DNA of 33,012 bases, from positions 1 through 33,012 of the forward strand of contig MHTV01000012.1 of NCBI GenBank assembly GCA_001823215.1. Reading direction: 5' to 3'. The stretch is from Candidatus Wildermuthbacteria bacterium RIFCSPHIGHO2_02_FULL_45_25 (GTDB taxonomy: Bacteria > Patescibacteriota > Minisyncoccia > Minisyncoccales > UBA10102). This document shows positions 1 to 8,035 of the stretch, piece by piece; positions within the stretch are counted from its first letter, which is position 1; each line of letters opens with the position of its first letter. The position numbers and the translations under genes are program-made. The notes beneath the pieces are model-generated. The model saw only the letters and a program-made list of their open reading frames with translations, searched no databases and was not told the DNA's origin.

Positions 1-110
1 AAGGCGAACTCATTGACGCCGTGGAGAAGGTTACCTTTTCCGAGGTGGTCGAGTTGGCCCATGAATTGTTCGGTCCGAAGGGGTGCATGAAGTTTATCCG
101 CCTCTTGTGA
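1..110 (+). CDS. C-terminal end of an unidentified protein (5' truncated by window edge)
   Basis: An open frame runs in from the left edge and ends at a TGA at 108-110, giving about 36 residues that finish GPKGCMKFIRLL. It is followed at once by a strong intrinsic terminator, which supports its being a real gene end. The pattern (VEKVTFSEVVELAHELF, then a short hydrophobic strand) is reminiscent of the last helix and strand of M16-type zinc peptidases, but 36 residues are too few to assign a family. Treat the family suggestion as a guess. Confidence 0.55.
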   Translation, partial: GELIDAVEKVTFSEVVELAHELFGPKGCMKFIRLL

Positions 111-134
111 TGCAAGAAAAGGAGGGAAGATTAA

Positions 135-165
135 GGGGCAACGCTTCGCGTTGCCCCGTTCTTTT
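135..165 (+). terminator. Rho-independent terminator after the partial gene
   Basis: A perfect 10-bp stem (ggggcaacgc / gcgttgcccc, 135-144 and 148-157) with a 3-nt loop is followed by gttctttt. It lies 24 nt after the TGA of the partial gene and ends that transcription unit before the hairpin element and the cysteine desulfurase gene. Confidence 0.85.
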
Positions 166-208
166 GATTTGCCAAAAAGTGGTTTTGTTTGTACGATTGG
201 CTTATGAT

Positions 209-341
209 TTTGAATTCCCAAACCAGCGCATATAATGCTTTGAGAACGTGGATATTTTTCTGCTGAAAAATTCCTTGTGCTCGCGCCAGTCGCGCTCCCA
301 ACGTTCTCAAAGCATTATATGCGCTGGTTTGGGAATTCAAA
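209..341 (+). repeat. Long-hairpin repeat element, copy 1
   Basis: Two perfectly complementary 41-nt arms (209-249 and 301-341) enclose a 51-nt core. The core holds a smaller hairpin (GGA 250-252 and 254-260 pairing with 265-274, loop TGCT) and a CGCG-CCAGT-CGCG hairpin near its right end. The core matches copies at 2874-3006 and 8538-8672 almost base for base, while the outer arms differ between copies yet remain self-complementary. The right arm ends 4 nt before the nifS-like start codon, so the element occupies that gene's 5' region. The left arm contains TATAAT (231-236). Function is unknown; see findings. Confidence 0.9.
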
Positions 342-345
342 GTGT

Positions 346-1524
346 ATGAAAACGCAAAAACGCATATATCTTGATTACGCGGCAAGCGCGCCTTTAGACA
401 AAAAAGCACTGGAAGCGATGATGCCTTATCTCACAAGAGAATTCGGCAATCCTTCTTCTCTGCATTCTTTTGGACAAGAAGCGCGCGCCGCTATCGAACA
501 CGCGAGAGAACAGCTCGCGCGGTTTTTGCATTGCAAGGCAGCCGAGATTATTTTTACGGGTGGCGCGACAGAAGCAAATAACTTGGTAATCAAAGGAGTT
601 CTGGAGCATGCAAAAAGTAACACCGATACGTTGCCTCATATCGTGGTTTCGGGCATGGAGCATGAATCGGTGCTGGAACCTGCGGAACATCTGCGAAAGC
701 AAGGATTGGCGGAAGTTGCGTATGTGAAACCTGGCAAAGACGGCATTATGCGAGTAAAAGATATTGAAAAAGCGCTCCAGAAAAATACGGTGTTGGTTTC
801 GGTGATGTACGCAAACAGCGAGATCGGAACAATTCAGCCCATCAAGGAAATTGCGGAAGCGATCAGAAATGCTGAACTGGCATTTGGGCGCCGCGTGTTT
901 TTTCATACGGACGCCGTTCAGGCCGCAAATTATTTGAGTTGTGATGTGGAGAAGCTGGATGTGGATTTGCTTACGCTAAGTAGCCATAAAATCTACGGGC
1001 CCAAAGGAATTGGCGCTTTATACGTTCGAGAAGGAGTTTCTCTTTCTGCTGTGATTGAAGGTGGAGGTCAGGAATTTCAGATGCGCTCTGGCACGGAACA
1101 TGTTGCAGGAATTGTGGGATTTGGCGCCGCAGTTCAGCAGATTAATCCCAAATCGCATGATCGAATAAAAAAACTACGAGATAATCTTCTGGTCGCGATT
1201 CAACAATCTGTTCCTGACACAGTGGTAACTGGCTCTTTGGAAAAACGTTTACCAAATAATCTTCATGTGCGATTCAAGGGAGTTGAGGGGCGAGATGTGG
1301 TAATGCGATTGGACCAAGCAGGTTTTGCGGTTTCAACGGGATCAGCGTGTTCTGAAAAAACACAGGAACCATCTCATGTGCTGATATCTTTAGGGATACA
1401 ACCCAAAGACGCTCTTTCTTCGGTGCGCGTAAGTCTGGGTAAATCCACTACGCAGAAAGATATACAGGCGTTTGCGCGGGCGCTTTCTTTGCAGGTTGCG
1501 GCGCTTGGAGAGAAAGGGCTATAA
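346..1524 (+). CDS. Cysteine desulfurase (NifS/IscS family)
   Basis: This is a PLP enzyme that takes sulfur from L-cysteine as a persulfide for Fe-S cluster assembly or tRNA thiolation. Visible motifs are the N-terminal YLDYAASAPLD, TGGATEANN (71-79), HTDAVQ with the cofactor-contacting Asp (187-192), SSHKIYGPKG with the Schiff-base lysine K215, and STGSACS with the active-site cysteine C335. The C-terminal EPSHVL and RVSLG segments also fit the family. At 392 residues it has the usual full length. The frame is open upstream to 277, but those 23 codons lie inside the hairpin element and family alignment begins at MKTQKRIYLD, so ATG 346 is preferred. There is no clear Shine-Dalgarno site. No IscU or other Fe-S partner is adjacent, so NifS, IscS or SufS-like roles cannot be separated. 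Confidence 0.93.
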   Translation: MKTQKRIYLDYAASAPLDKKALEAMMPYLTREFGNPSSLHSFGQEARAAIEHAREQLARFLHCKAAEIIFTGGATEANNLVIKGVLEHAKSNTDTLPHIVVSGMEHESVLEPAEHLRKQGLAEVAYVKPGKDGIMRVKDIEKALQKNTVLVSVMYANSEIGTIQPIKEIAEAIRNAELAFGRRVFFHTDAVQAANYLSCDVEKLDVDLLTLSSHKIYGPKGIGALYVREGVSLSAVIEGGGQEFQMRSGTEHVAGIVGFGAAVQQINPKSHDRIKKLRDNLLVAIQQSVPDTVVTGSLEKRLPNNLHVRFKGVEGRDVVMRLDQAGFAVSTGSACSEKTQEPSHVLISLGIQPKDALSSVRVSLGKSTTQKDIQAFARALSLQVAALGEKGL

Positions 1525-1525
1525 T
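1496..1525 (+). promoter_or_regulatory. Candidate promoter for the HtrA-like gene
   Basis: TTGCGG (1496-1501), an 18-nt spacer and a perfect TATAAT (1520-1525) overlap the end of the cysteine desulfurase gene. Transcription would begin near 1532, leaving a leader of about 29 nt with AGGAG at 1545-1549 before ATG 1561. Judged by eye only. Confidence 0.45.
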
Positions 1526-1560
1526 AGATGTAAGCAATCTAAGCAGGAGCTATTTTTTCG

Positions 1561-2844
1561 ATGGAATTTATCGAGGAATTTTTACATAAAGACTGCGCAT
1601 CCGAGCATGGAATCACAACGCCAGATCCCGCTTTTCATCCAAATGCCGCAAAAAAGCATCTTTTTTCGTTTCTGAAGATTGCGGCAGTCGGCTTATGCTT
1701 TTTGTCTATTGGATTGGGACTTGCGGCAGGAGGTGTATGGTACATGTATGAACGATTACGAAAAGAATTTGAAGTTACGCTTGAGGAAGAATTGAACAAA
1801 ATTTATGCGGCGCTTCCCGCAGAATCCGTCGAAAGAATTATCGAAAAAACAGAACGCGTTGTGGAAAAAGAATATATCCCGCAGACAAGCCAGGAGGATC
1901 AAGTCATTGCAGTAGTGGAAAAAGTGTCCCCGGCGGTCGTGAGCATTTTGTCGTCTAAAAATCAGAAGGGGGTAAGCCAGGAAGGAGGCAAGGGTTCTGG
2001 ATTTTTTGTTTCCGCAGACGGGTTGTTGATTACAAACAAGCATGTGGTGTTAGACAAAGAAGCTGTTTACACGGTTGTTACGAAAGACGGAAGTTCGTAT
2101 GAAACAACGGTTTTAGCTCGAGATCCTGTTCAGGATATCGCGGTGTTGAAGGTGGATACAAAAGCAAAACCGGTTTCTTTCATCGAATTTGGAGATGTGA
2201 ACGTTCTCGGGATAGGACAAAGCGTTATTACCATAGGAAATGCGCTCGGCGAGTTCCGCAATACAGTATCCCTTGGAGTTGTTTCGGGTTTGGGTAGGAC
2301 AATCACCGCGTCCGATAATCATGGCTTTATCGAGACCATCGAAGATGTGATTCAAACAGATGCCGCAATCAACCGGGGAAATTCGGGAGGGCCTTTGTTG
2401 AATTTGTCTGGCAAAGTCATTGGAGTAAATACAGCCACAGTTATTGGAGCTCAAAGCATTGGCTTTGCTATTCCTTCCGATCGGGCCGCTCGCGATCTTG
2501 CCCAGGTACAAGTAACCGGGAATATTACATACGCTTCCCTCGTGGAACGATATATGACTATTACTCCAGAAGTGCAGAAGGAAAAAGGTCTTTCAGTGAA
2601 CTATGGGGCGCTTGTCTTGGAAGGCAAAAAAGAATCTGCGGCGCAGACAGAAAGCGCATCTCCGGCAGTGGAATTGCGCAACGGGGATATTCTTCTGGAA
2701 ATTGACGGGAAGCGGCTCGATGAAGCATACTCCCTTTCAGATGCGTTAGAAAGCAAAAAACCGGGAGAAGGAGTGATTACGCGATTCTTGCGCGACGGGA
2801 AAGAACATCTGGTATTTGTTCTTTTGGGAGTGCAAACTGGATAG
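1561..2844 (+). CDS. Membrane-anchored HtrA/DegP-type serine protease (S1C) with PDZ-like domain
   Basis: This is a trypsin-fold protease for misfolded envelope proteins, held on the outer face of the membrane by one N-terminal helix (about residues 36-60). A charged, helical stretch (65-105) follows. The protease domain carries a full triad: His161 in LLITNKHVV, Asp192 in DPVQDIAVLKV, and Ser275 in NRGNSGGPLL. The C-terminal part (about 325-425) has the RNGDILLEIDGK signature of a PDZ domain, although the start of that domain is divergent. Length (427) is typical for one-PDZ members. The start at 1561 is supported by AGGAG 11 nt upstream. A catalytically dead relative lies two genes downstream. 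Identification is firm; substrates are unknown. Confidence 0.93.
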   Translation: MEFIEEFLHKDCASEHGITTPDPAFHPNAAKKHLFSFLKIAAVGLCFLSIGLGLAAGGVWYMYERLRKEFEVTLEEELNKIYAALPAESVERIIEKTERVVEKEYIPQTSQEDQVIAVVEKVSPAVVSILSSKNQKGVSQEGGKGSGFFVSADGLLITNKHVVLDKEAVYTVVTKDGSSYETTVLARDPVQDIAVLKVDTKAKPVSFIEFGDVNVLGIGQSVITIGNALGEFRNTVSLGVVSGLGRTITASDNHGFIETIEDVIQTDAAINRGNSGGPLLNLSGKVIGVNTATVIGAQSIGFAIPSDRAARDLAQVQVTGNITYASLVERYMTITPEVQKEKGLSVNYGALVLEGKKESAAQTESASPAVELRNGDILLEIDGKRLDEAYSLSDALESKKPGEGVITRFLRDGKEHLVFVLLGVQTG

Positions 2845-2873
2845 GCCATAATTTACGGTACGATACAGAGAAT

Positions 2874-3006
2874 GAGTAACATATTAGGTTTTGAGAACAC
2901 GGATATGTTTCTGCTGAAACATTCCTGGTGCTCCCCCCTTCCACCTTGCGGTGAGGGGCTCGCGCCAGTCGCGCTCCCAACGTTCTCAAAACCTAATATG
3001 TTACTC
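2874..3006 (+). repeat. Long-hairpin repeat element, copy 2 (long form)
   Basis: Perfect 25-nt arms (2874-2898 and 2982-3006) enclose an 83-nt core. Relative to copies 1 and 3 the core has about 28 extra nt near 2934-2961, which themselves fold as a hairpin (CCCC/GGGG and CACC/GGTG around loop ttgc). The inner hairpin 2905-2911/2916-2922 differs from the other copies by a T-to-G and a matching A-to-C change that preserve pairing. It lies between the HtrA-like gene and the clpB promoter, in the same orientation as the other two copies. Confidence 0.9.
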
Positions 3007-3021
3007 GTTGCATAATAATAG

Positions 3022-3049
3022 TTGCAATCTATAAAACTTGTGTTATAAT
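3022..3049 (+). promoter_or_regulatory. clpB promoter, close to the start codon
   Basis: TTGCAA (3022-3027), a 16-nt spacer and TATAAT (3044-3049). Only 8 nt separate the -10 box from ATG 3058, so transcription should start within about 2 nt of the start codon and the mRNA would be nearly leaderless. No HrcA/CIRCE-like inverted repeat is visible here; the hairpin element ends 15 nt upstream. Confidence 0.65.
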
Positions 3050-3057
3050 TTCTTTAT

Positions 3058-5790
3058 ATGATACACGGACCAGGAAATTTTACTCATAAGGCCCAAGAGG
3101 CCATCTTGCAAGCTCAAAATCTCGCGCAGGAGCGCGGCCAACAGCAAGTGGATACCCTTCATTTGCTCTACGTCTTAGTTTCTCAAGAGGAAAGCGTGAT
3201 CTCTACGATTCTGCAAAAGTTAGGGGCGGATATAGATGGCTTAAAACGCAAGGTAGAATATGCGTTAGATCGCTTGCCAGTAACAGGCGCGGTGAGTCCG
3301 TTTGGCCAATTTTATCTTACCCAGGATTTGGCCAAAGTATTAGAGCGCGCGCGGCAGGAATCAATGAAAATGGGAGATGAATATATTTCTGTAGAGCATT
3401 TACTGTTAGCGTTGCTTGATACAGAATCCAAAGCAAAAGAAATTTTACAACGCACGAATATTATGCCAGCTGGCGAAGGGGAAGCGGCGACTTTGGAATT
3501 CGGGCATTTAGATTATGAAAGTGTGCTGCGAATGCTCGCGCAAATAAGGGGCGGAGCTCGCATTACCGATCCCTCTCCGGAATCCAAATATCAGGTGATT
3601 GAAAAATACGCTCGCAACCTGACACGGCTGGCGCAGCAAGGGAAATTGGATCCGGTGATTGGCCGGGAAAATGAAATTCGCCGGCTCATGCAGGTGTTAT
3701 CCCGTCGCACAAAGAATAATCCGGTGCTTATTGGGGAGGCGGGTGTCGGAAAAACTGCGGTTGTGGAGGGACTTGCTCAAAAAATTGTGCGCGCGGAAGT
3801 TCCGGAAAGCTTGCGGGATAAAGAAATTATCGGGCTGGATTTGGGCGCATTAGTCGCTGGCACGAAATATCGCGGTGAATTTGAAGACAGAATTAAGGCG
3901 CTCTTGAAAGAACTGGATCGCGCGGGCGGCAAATACCTCATGTTTATTGATGAATTGCATACGCTTGTGGGAGCAGGCGCTGCGGAAGGCGCGATTGACG
4001 CTTCCAATCTGTTAAAGCCGGCGCTCGCGAGAGGTGAATTGCGCACGATTGGAGCGACTACGCTCAAGGAATATCAAAAACATATCGAGAAAGATCCCGC
4101 GCTTGAGAGGCGTTTCCAGCCGATTTATGTGGCAGAGCCATCCATTGAAGACGCCATTCTTATTCTGCGCGGAATTAAGGATAAATATGAATTGCATCAT
4201 GGCGTCAAAATTAAAGATTCTGCCTTGGTATCTGCCGTGAATTTGTCTGCGAGATATATTTCCGATCGCTTCCTTCCCGACAAGGCAGTTGATTTAATGG
4301 ATGAGGCCATGAGCTCTTTGCGTTTGGATATGGAGTCAGAACCCGCGGAGTTAGAGCAGTTGAAGCGAGAAATCCAAAAATTTGAAATCCAGCGAGAAGC
4401 GTTTCAGGGAGAAAAAAAAGAACAGAAGAAGTTGAAAGGAATTCAGCGTTCTCTTGCTGACTTGAAAGAAAAGGCAAATGCAATTGAGATAAAATGGCAA
4501 GCCGAAAAAGAAGTTGTGAATAAAATTAAAGAGCTTAAAAAAGATATTGAAAAAAATCGTTTTCAAATCGAAAAAGAGCAGTCTGCGGGAAATCTTCAAT
4601 TGGTTGCGGAATTAAAGTACGGCACAATGCCCGATCTCTTAAAGAAGTTGCGCGCGGAAGAGCGTCGGCTTTCAAGGTTTCAGAAAAGTCATCCGTTTTT
4701 GAAAGAAGAAGTGGGAGATGAAGACGTGGCTGGCGTGATTTCCCGTTGGACGGGGATCCCGGCTACCCGTTTATTGGAAGAGGAAGCAAAGAAATTGGAG
4801 AAAATGGAGGATGTATTGAGAAAGCGCGTGGTGGGACAGGAAGAGGCAATTCGGGCGGTATCTCACGCGATCCGCCGGAGCCGTGCCGGTTTATCGGAAG
4901 AAAATCGGCCGTTGGGATCCTTTATCTTTTTGGGCCCCACGGGAGTTGGAAAAACTGAAACAGCGAAAGCATTGGCAGGGTTCCTTTTTAACGACGAGAA
5001 CGCTCTTATACGGCTTGATATGTCAGAGTATATGGAACGTCATACGGTTTCCCGAATGGTTGGTTCTCCTCCGGGATATGTGGGATATGAAGAAGGAGGA
5101 CAGTTTACCGAAAAGATTCGAAGGAGACCATATAGCGTGATATTGTTAGACGAAATCGAAAAGGCGCATCCGGAAGTGTTTAATATGCTTCTGCAGATTT
5201 TGGAAGATGGCCGCCTGACAGATGCCAAAGGGAGAGTCGCCTCTTTCAAGAATGCGATTATCATTATGACTTCAAACATCGGATCGCAGTTTATCGCGGA
5301 GATGACTCCGATTGGTTTTATGTCTTCCCGCAAAGATGACAAAGAGAAGGAAAAGAAAGCGGATGTGCACCGCCGCGTGATGTCAGCTTTGAGGGAGCAA
5401 TTCCGTCCGGAGTTTCTCAATCGCGTGGACGAGATCGTGATCTTCAATTATCTTGGCCGGGAGGAAATCAAAAAAATTGTGGAGCTGGAAATTAGCAAGG
5501 TGGCGCATCGGCTGGCTGAAAAAGAAATTCAAATTCAGGTAACAGATGAAGCTAAAGAACTTCTTGCGCGCAAAGGATTTGATCCAAGTCTTGGCGCTCG
5601 TCCGCTCCGGCGCGTTATTCAGCATTTGGTGCTTAATCCTTTAGCCGTGCGCGTGGTGGCAGGCGATATCAAAGCGGGAGAACGTATCATGATTGACGCT
5701 CGAGAAGAAGCAATCGTTATCAAAAGCGCGAAAGAACTCGTTGAAGAACGCAAATCGCGCCGTTCTTCGAAAATAGAAGCAGTTGTATAA
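3058..5790 (+). CDS. clpB: ATP-dependent disaggregase ClpB (Hsp100, AAA+)
   Basis: This is a hexameric chaperone that threads aggregated proteins through its pore with DnaK. It has an N-terminal repeat domain (about 1-150), NBD1 with Walker A GEAGVGKT (226-233), pore loop GTKYRGEFE (268-276) and Walker B LMFIDE (294-299). A long charged coiled-coil middle domain follows (about 410-545), then NBD2 with GPTGVGKT (626-633) and VILLDE (694-699), and a C-terminal GARPLRR sensor-2 region. The long coiled coil with the [11 protein letters not shown] segment points to ClpB rather than ClpC. At 910 residues it is slightly longer than typical ClpB (around 860), mainly from a longer N-domain linker and a basic tail. 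A TTG start for the following gene would overlap this stop, but an ATG 28 nt downstream is more likely. Confidence 0.95.
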   Translation: MIHGPGNFTHKAQEAILQAQNLAQERGQQQVDTLHLLYVLVSQEESVISTILQKLGADIDGLKRKVEYALDRLPVTGAVSPFGQFYLTQDLAKVLERARQESMKMGDEYISVEHLLLALLDTESKAKEILQRTNIMPAGEGEAATLEFGHLDYESVLRMLAQIRGGARITDPSPESKYQVIEKYARNLTRLAQQGKLDPVIGRENEIRRLMQVLSRRTKNNPVLIGEAGVGKTAVVEGLAQKIVRAEVPESLRDKEIIGLDLGALVAGTKYRGEFEDRIKALLKELDRAGGKYLMFIDELHTLVGAGAAEGAIDASNLLKPALARGELRTIGATTLKEYQKHIEKDPALERRFQPIYVAEPSIEDAILILRGIKDKYELHHGVKIKDSALVSAVNLSARYISDRFLPDKAVDLMDEAMSSLRLDMESEPAELEQLKREIQKFEIQREAFQGEKKEQKKLKGIQRSLADLKEKANAIEIKWQAEKEVVNKIKELKKDIEKNRFQIEKEQSAGNLQLVAELKYGTMPDLLKKLRAEERRLSRFQKSHPFLKEEVGDEDVAGVISRWTGIPATRLLEEEAKKLEKMEDVLRKRVVGQEEAIRAVSHAIRRSRAGLSEENRPLGSFIFLGPTGVGKTETAKALAGFLFNDENALIRLDMSEYMERHTVSRMVGSPPGYVGYEEGGQFTEKIRRRPYSVILLDEIEKAHPEVFNMLLQILEDGRLTDAKGRVASFKNAIIIMTSNIGSQFIAEMTPIGFMSSRKDDKEKEKKADVHRRVMSALREQFRPEFLNRVDEIVIFNYLGREEIKKIVELEISKVAHRLAEKEIQIQVTDEAKELLARKGFDPSLGARPLRRVIQHLVLNPLAVRVVAGDIKAGERIMIDAREEAIVIKSAKELVEERKSRRSSKIEAVV

Positions 5791-5818
5791 ATCTCATTTG
5801 TTTGCGAGCCCATCTGTT

Positions 5819-6556
5819 ATGGCACGATCCCTTCGGCAGGTTCTTATGATTATTGGGGTATTTGGAGCGGGCGCGCTTGGAGGGATATGGTCGCAATCCC
5901 TGTTTTTGCCTTATCTTGCTTCTCAAGAATTTTCCAGAGATTGGCAATTTATAAAGGATTGGAGTTCGAGAACCACTGTTGTGAGAGAAGTTCACGAAAT
6001 TATAATTACGGAACCCGCCGCTTTGGAGCGTGCGGTAGAAAATACACAAAAGACAACTGTTCTCGTGGAAGCAGTCCAAGGGCAAAAAAGCATTATCTCT
6101 ACGGGATTCATTTCTTCCGCCGATGGAGTAGTAATAACTTCAGCGACTGCCGCGCCCGTTGATTATGAAGTAAGAGTATGGCTTCAGGGAAATGAGGCGG
6201 CGTTGCCAGCCAATATCGTTAAACGAGACGCGACTCTTAATCTTGCCGTTTTGAAAGTTGAACGCACGGGCTTGCAGACTGCGGGATTTATTGAAATGTC
6301 CGCAATCAGTCCTGGTAAAGAAGTGTTCGCGCTTGAGCGTGCACAAAATAATGAAGGGGTTTCGATTGCCGTAGAAAAAGGCATTATTCGACAAATCGTT
6401 GGAGAAAAGATATTCACGGATTTTCAGAAAATATCTTTGAATGGAAGTCCGATATTCACGTTGAAAGGAGATGTGGCTGGCTTGCTTGTTCTCGACACAA
6501 AGAAGCAATTGCACGCAGTCTCCGCGCAGGAAGCAAGAAGTTTTCTTGGATTTTGA
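5819..6556 (+). CDS. HtrA-like trypsin-fold pseudoprotease with N-terminal anchor
   Basis: It has a signal-anchor helix (about 6-30) followed by one trypsin-like domain. It aligns well with the active HtrA at 1561-2844 (ADGVVIT, RDATLNLAVLKV, LKGDVAGLLV), but all three catalytic positions are changed. His becomes Thr110 (ITSATAAP), Asp becomes Asn141, and the GNSGGP serine loop reads LNGSP with Asn208. There is no PDZ domain. It should be a non-proteolytic binding or scaffold protein outside the membrane. ATG 5819 is chosen because the longer frame (from 5783) needs a TTG and extends into clpB. It lies 28 nt after clpB, with the next gene's ATG overlapping its TGA by one base, so the three genes probably form one operon. 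Confidence 0.8.
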   Translation: MARSLRQVLMIIGVFGAGALGGIWSQSLFLPYLASQEFSRDWQFIKDWSSRTTVVREVHEIIITEPAALERAVENTQKTTVLVEAVQGQKSIISTGFISSADGVVITSATAAPVDYEVRVWLQGNEAALPANIVKRDATLNLAVLKVERTGLQTAGFIEMSAISPGKEVFALERAQNNEGVSIAVEKGIIRQIVGEKIFTDFQKISLNGSPIFTLKGDVAGLLVLDTKKQLHAVSAQEARSFLGF

Positions 6557-6996
6557 TGAGCATATTAGGGCAAGGAAAAATTATAGCCGAATTTATCCTC
6601 CTTTTATGTGTTGCGGGCGGTTTGTCTTTGGGAGTGTCCAAAGTTTTGGGGAAAGACCAAGACTTTGCGCGGGCACCATTTGAAGCCGAAACTCCTTGGG
6701 AGACGACTGAACCCATATTGGGAAACCAACCTTCCCAAGGGCAATCTGTTTTGAATTCGATCTCTATTCCAGTGGATCCTCAAAAAGAAAAGGAAGTATC
6801 GGGAAAAGTAAATCTTAATACCGCGGCAAAAGAAGAACTCGAGCGACTAGAAGGTATTGGGCCCGTGCTTGCGGAACGCATTATTCAGTATCGTCAAATG
6901 AACGGAGGTTTTAAGCGAATTGAAGATTTGAAGTTTGTTTCCGGTATCGGACAAAAAAAATTTGAGCAACTGAAAAACGCAATTATTGTAAAATAG
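6556..6996 (+). CDS. ComEA-like helix-hairpin-helix protein, membrane anchored
   Basis: It has an N-terminal membrane helix (about 8-28), a polar linker, and a C-terminal ComEA-type domain (about 84-146). That domain begins VNLNTAAKEEL and has two HhH motifs around GIGPVLAERI (100-109) and GIGQKKFEQL (130-139). Such domains bind DNA without sequence preference; in transformable bacteria ComEA holds incoming DNA outside the membrane. CPR bacteria often carry competence-type proteins, so DNA uptake is a reasonable inference. ATG 6556 overlaps the preceding TGA (TGATG), which suggests translational coupling. A TTG one codon earlier is the alternative. A strong terminator follows. Confidence 0.85.
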   Translation: MSILGQGKIIAEFILLLCVAGGLSLGVSKVLGKDQDFARAPFEAETPWETTEPILGNQPSQGQSVLNSISIPVDPQKEKEVSGKVNLNTAAKEELERLEGIGPVLAERIIQYRQMNGGFKRIEDLKFVSGIGQKKFEQLKNAIIVK

Positions 6997-7033
6997 TGTG
7001 AATAAGATAGATGCGAGAAAAAGCGTTCAAGAG

Positions 7034-7070
7034 GAGACATCCGCAAAGTGGATGTCTCTTTGCTTTTATT
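7034..7070 (+). terminator. Rho-independent terminator after the clpB operon
   Basis: A 9-bp stem (gagacatcc / ggatgtctc, 7034-7042 and 7050-7058) with a 7-nt loop is followed by tttgcttttatttt. It ends the clpB, pseudoprotease and comEA-like unit. Confidence 0.85.
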
Positions 7071-7101
7071 TTCCTACTGTGCCGAGAGAAGAAAAATTGC
7101 T

Positions 7102-7130
7102 TTGACTTTGAACATGTTCCTTGCTATATT
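7102..7130 (+). promoter_or_regulatory. Near-consensus sigma-70-type promoter, leaderless geometry
   Basis: TTGACT (7102-7107), a 17-nt spacer and TATATT (7125-7130) stand 7 nt before ATG 7138. This is the clearest promoter in the window. It fixes the start of the downstream gene, since the longer open frame from 7048 would place the promoter inside the coding region. Confidence 0.75.
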
Positions 7131-7137
7131 GGGCTCG

Positions 7138-7884
7138 ATGAATCAGAAGGCATGTATTAAACTTGCACTTGCGGCGCACCGAGTTGCAGATTTGCTGCCC
7201 GAGGATCCGATTACGCAAGAAATTGAAGATATGGTGGATGGAATTCTGGCAAATTTGATTCTTTTTTGCGAGAAAGAAGCGGTGTCGTTGGAGAAGAAAA
7301 AAACGATTGGGTTGCAAATTCAACGCGAGATTGATATCTTGCAGGTGTATTTTCGCAGGGCTCGAAGAGAGGGATGGGTAGATCCCCGAAATTTTTTCGC
7401 GCTTGAGAAAGAATACGAGAAAATTCAGGAAATCATTTTGATGTTCGAAGATGCATGGGAATCTCTCTGCCATGAAACGAACAAGAGCATCTTGATTAAA
7501 CAATCGGCGGCGCATGACAACCCCGGTTCTTCGCGCCTTGTTCTTCAGACAGAAGAAACAAAGAAAGAACGGGAAGCATCTTTCCCAGGAGCAGAACCAT
7601 TTGAAAAATCGTATGTGAAAATTTCTGGAGCCACATTACCAACTGCGCAAGAAGAGATGTTGCATCAGGGAGTGACCGAAGGAGTACCGAATGGAGTTTC
7701 CGATCGCCAAAGAAAAATACTCGAAATGCTCAAACGCAAGGAAAAAGTGCAAGTCTGGGAGCTCCAAAAAATACTTCCGCAGGTAACGAAACGGACACTT
7801 CGCCGGGATATGGATGATTTGCTCCAAAAGAACCTCGTGGAGCGCAGAGGATCATGGAATGAAGTTTTTTATCAGCTCAAGTAG
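7138..7884 (+). CDS. Helical N-domain plus C-terminal winged-HTH protein, function unknown
   Basis: This is a 248-residue soluble protein in three parts. The N-terminal part (about 1-120) is all-helical, with spaced hydrophobics and an IQREIDILQVYFRRARREGW segment; it resembles small four-helix-bundle proteins (23S-IVP/Avd-like), a fold-level impression only. A polar linker (about 121-185) follows. The C-terminal part (about 188-248) is a DeoR-like winged helix: SDRQRKILEML, then a recognition helix around TKRTLRRDMDDL, then a wing and VFYQLK. It is probably a transcriptional regulator. The start at 7138 follows from the consensus promoter 7 nt upstream. It stands alone between a terminator and the sigma-factor promoter, so its targets cannot be inferred from an operon. 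Confidence 0.75.
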   Translation: MNQKACIKLALAAHRVADLLPEDPITQEIEDMVDGILANLILFCEKEAVSLEKKKTIGLQIQREIDILQVYFRRARREGWVDPRNFFALEKEYEKIQEIILMFEDAWESLCHETNKSILIKQSAAHDNPGSSRLVLQTEETKKEREASFPGAEPFEKSYVKISGATLPTAQEEMLHQGVTEGVPNGVSDRQRKILEMLKRKEKVQVWELQKILPQVTKRTLRRDMDDLLQKNLVERRGSWNEVFYQLK

Positions 7885-7889
7885 AGAGA

Positions 7890-7918
7890 TTGTCAAGGGG
7901 AACAGAATGTGTTAATGT
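7890..7918 (+). promoter_or_regulatory. Candidate promoter for the sigma-factor gene
   Basis: TTGTCA (7890-7895), a 17-nt spacer and TAATGT (7913-7918). A start near 7925 would give a leader of roughly 110 nt, much longer than elsewhere in the window, and it would contain the TAGGACA motif cluster. Confidence 0.4.
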
Positions 7919-7959
7919 GCTCGCAGAGAAGCAAGCTGTGGAAAACTTGTGGAGAAAAC

Positions 7960-8030
7960 TAGGACAAGTAGGACATTGGTAGGAAGCGATATCTTTGGCA
8001 TGTGTCCTACCTCTCATCCTTCATGTCCTA
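7960..8030. promoter_or_regulatory. TAGGACA/TGTCCTA motif cluster in the sigma-factor leader
   Basis: Exact TAGGACA occurs at 7960-7966 and 7969-7975 (9 nt apart), and its reverse complement TGTCCTA at 8003-8009 and 8024-8030 (21 nt apart, two helical turns). A near match, TAGGAAG, is at 7980-7986. Two more exact copies lie inside the sigma gene at 8302-8308 and 8319-8325. The forward and reverse sets could pair in RNA or form a protein-binding array on DNA. Assigning it as an operator is an inference. Confidence 0.5.
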
Positions 8031-8035
8031 TCTCT

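Noticed and set aside
209-341. Integron attC site
   Set aside because: Paired arms with a structured centre suggested attC, but the core-site pattern GTTRRRY is not met (GTTCTCA), there is no integrase, and no cassette-like array is present.
277-345. N-terminal extension of the cysteine desulfurase by 23 codons
   Set aside because: The extension is encoded entirely by the hairpin element and has no counterpart in the enzyme family; the normal N-terminus starts at ATG 346.
131-409. Minus-strand open frame across hairpin copy 1, and a similar one (2777-2989) across copy 2, with a shared TLGARLARA peptide
   Set aside because: The shared peptide comes from the conserved core of the repeat, not from a gene. 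There is no ribosome site, and the frames overlap the nifS-like and htrA-like coding ends. Annotation pipelines may report such frames as hypothetical proteins.
7937-7957. Two DnaA-box-like sequences (TGTGGAAAA and TGTGGAGAA) before the sigma gene
   Set aside because: Both differ from the DnaA box consensus, only two are present, and there is no dnaA, dnaN or AT-rich unwinding region nearby.
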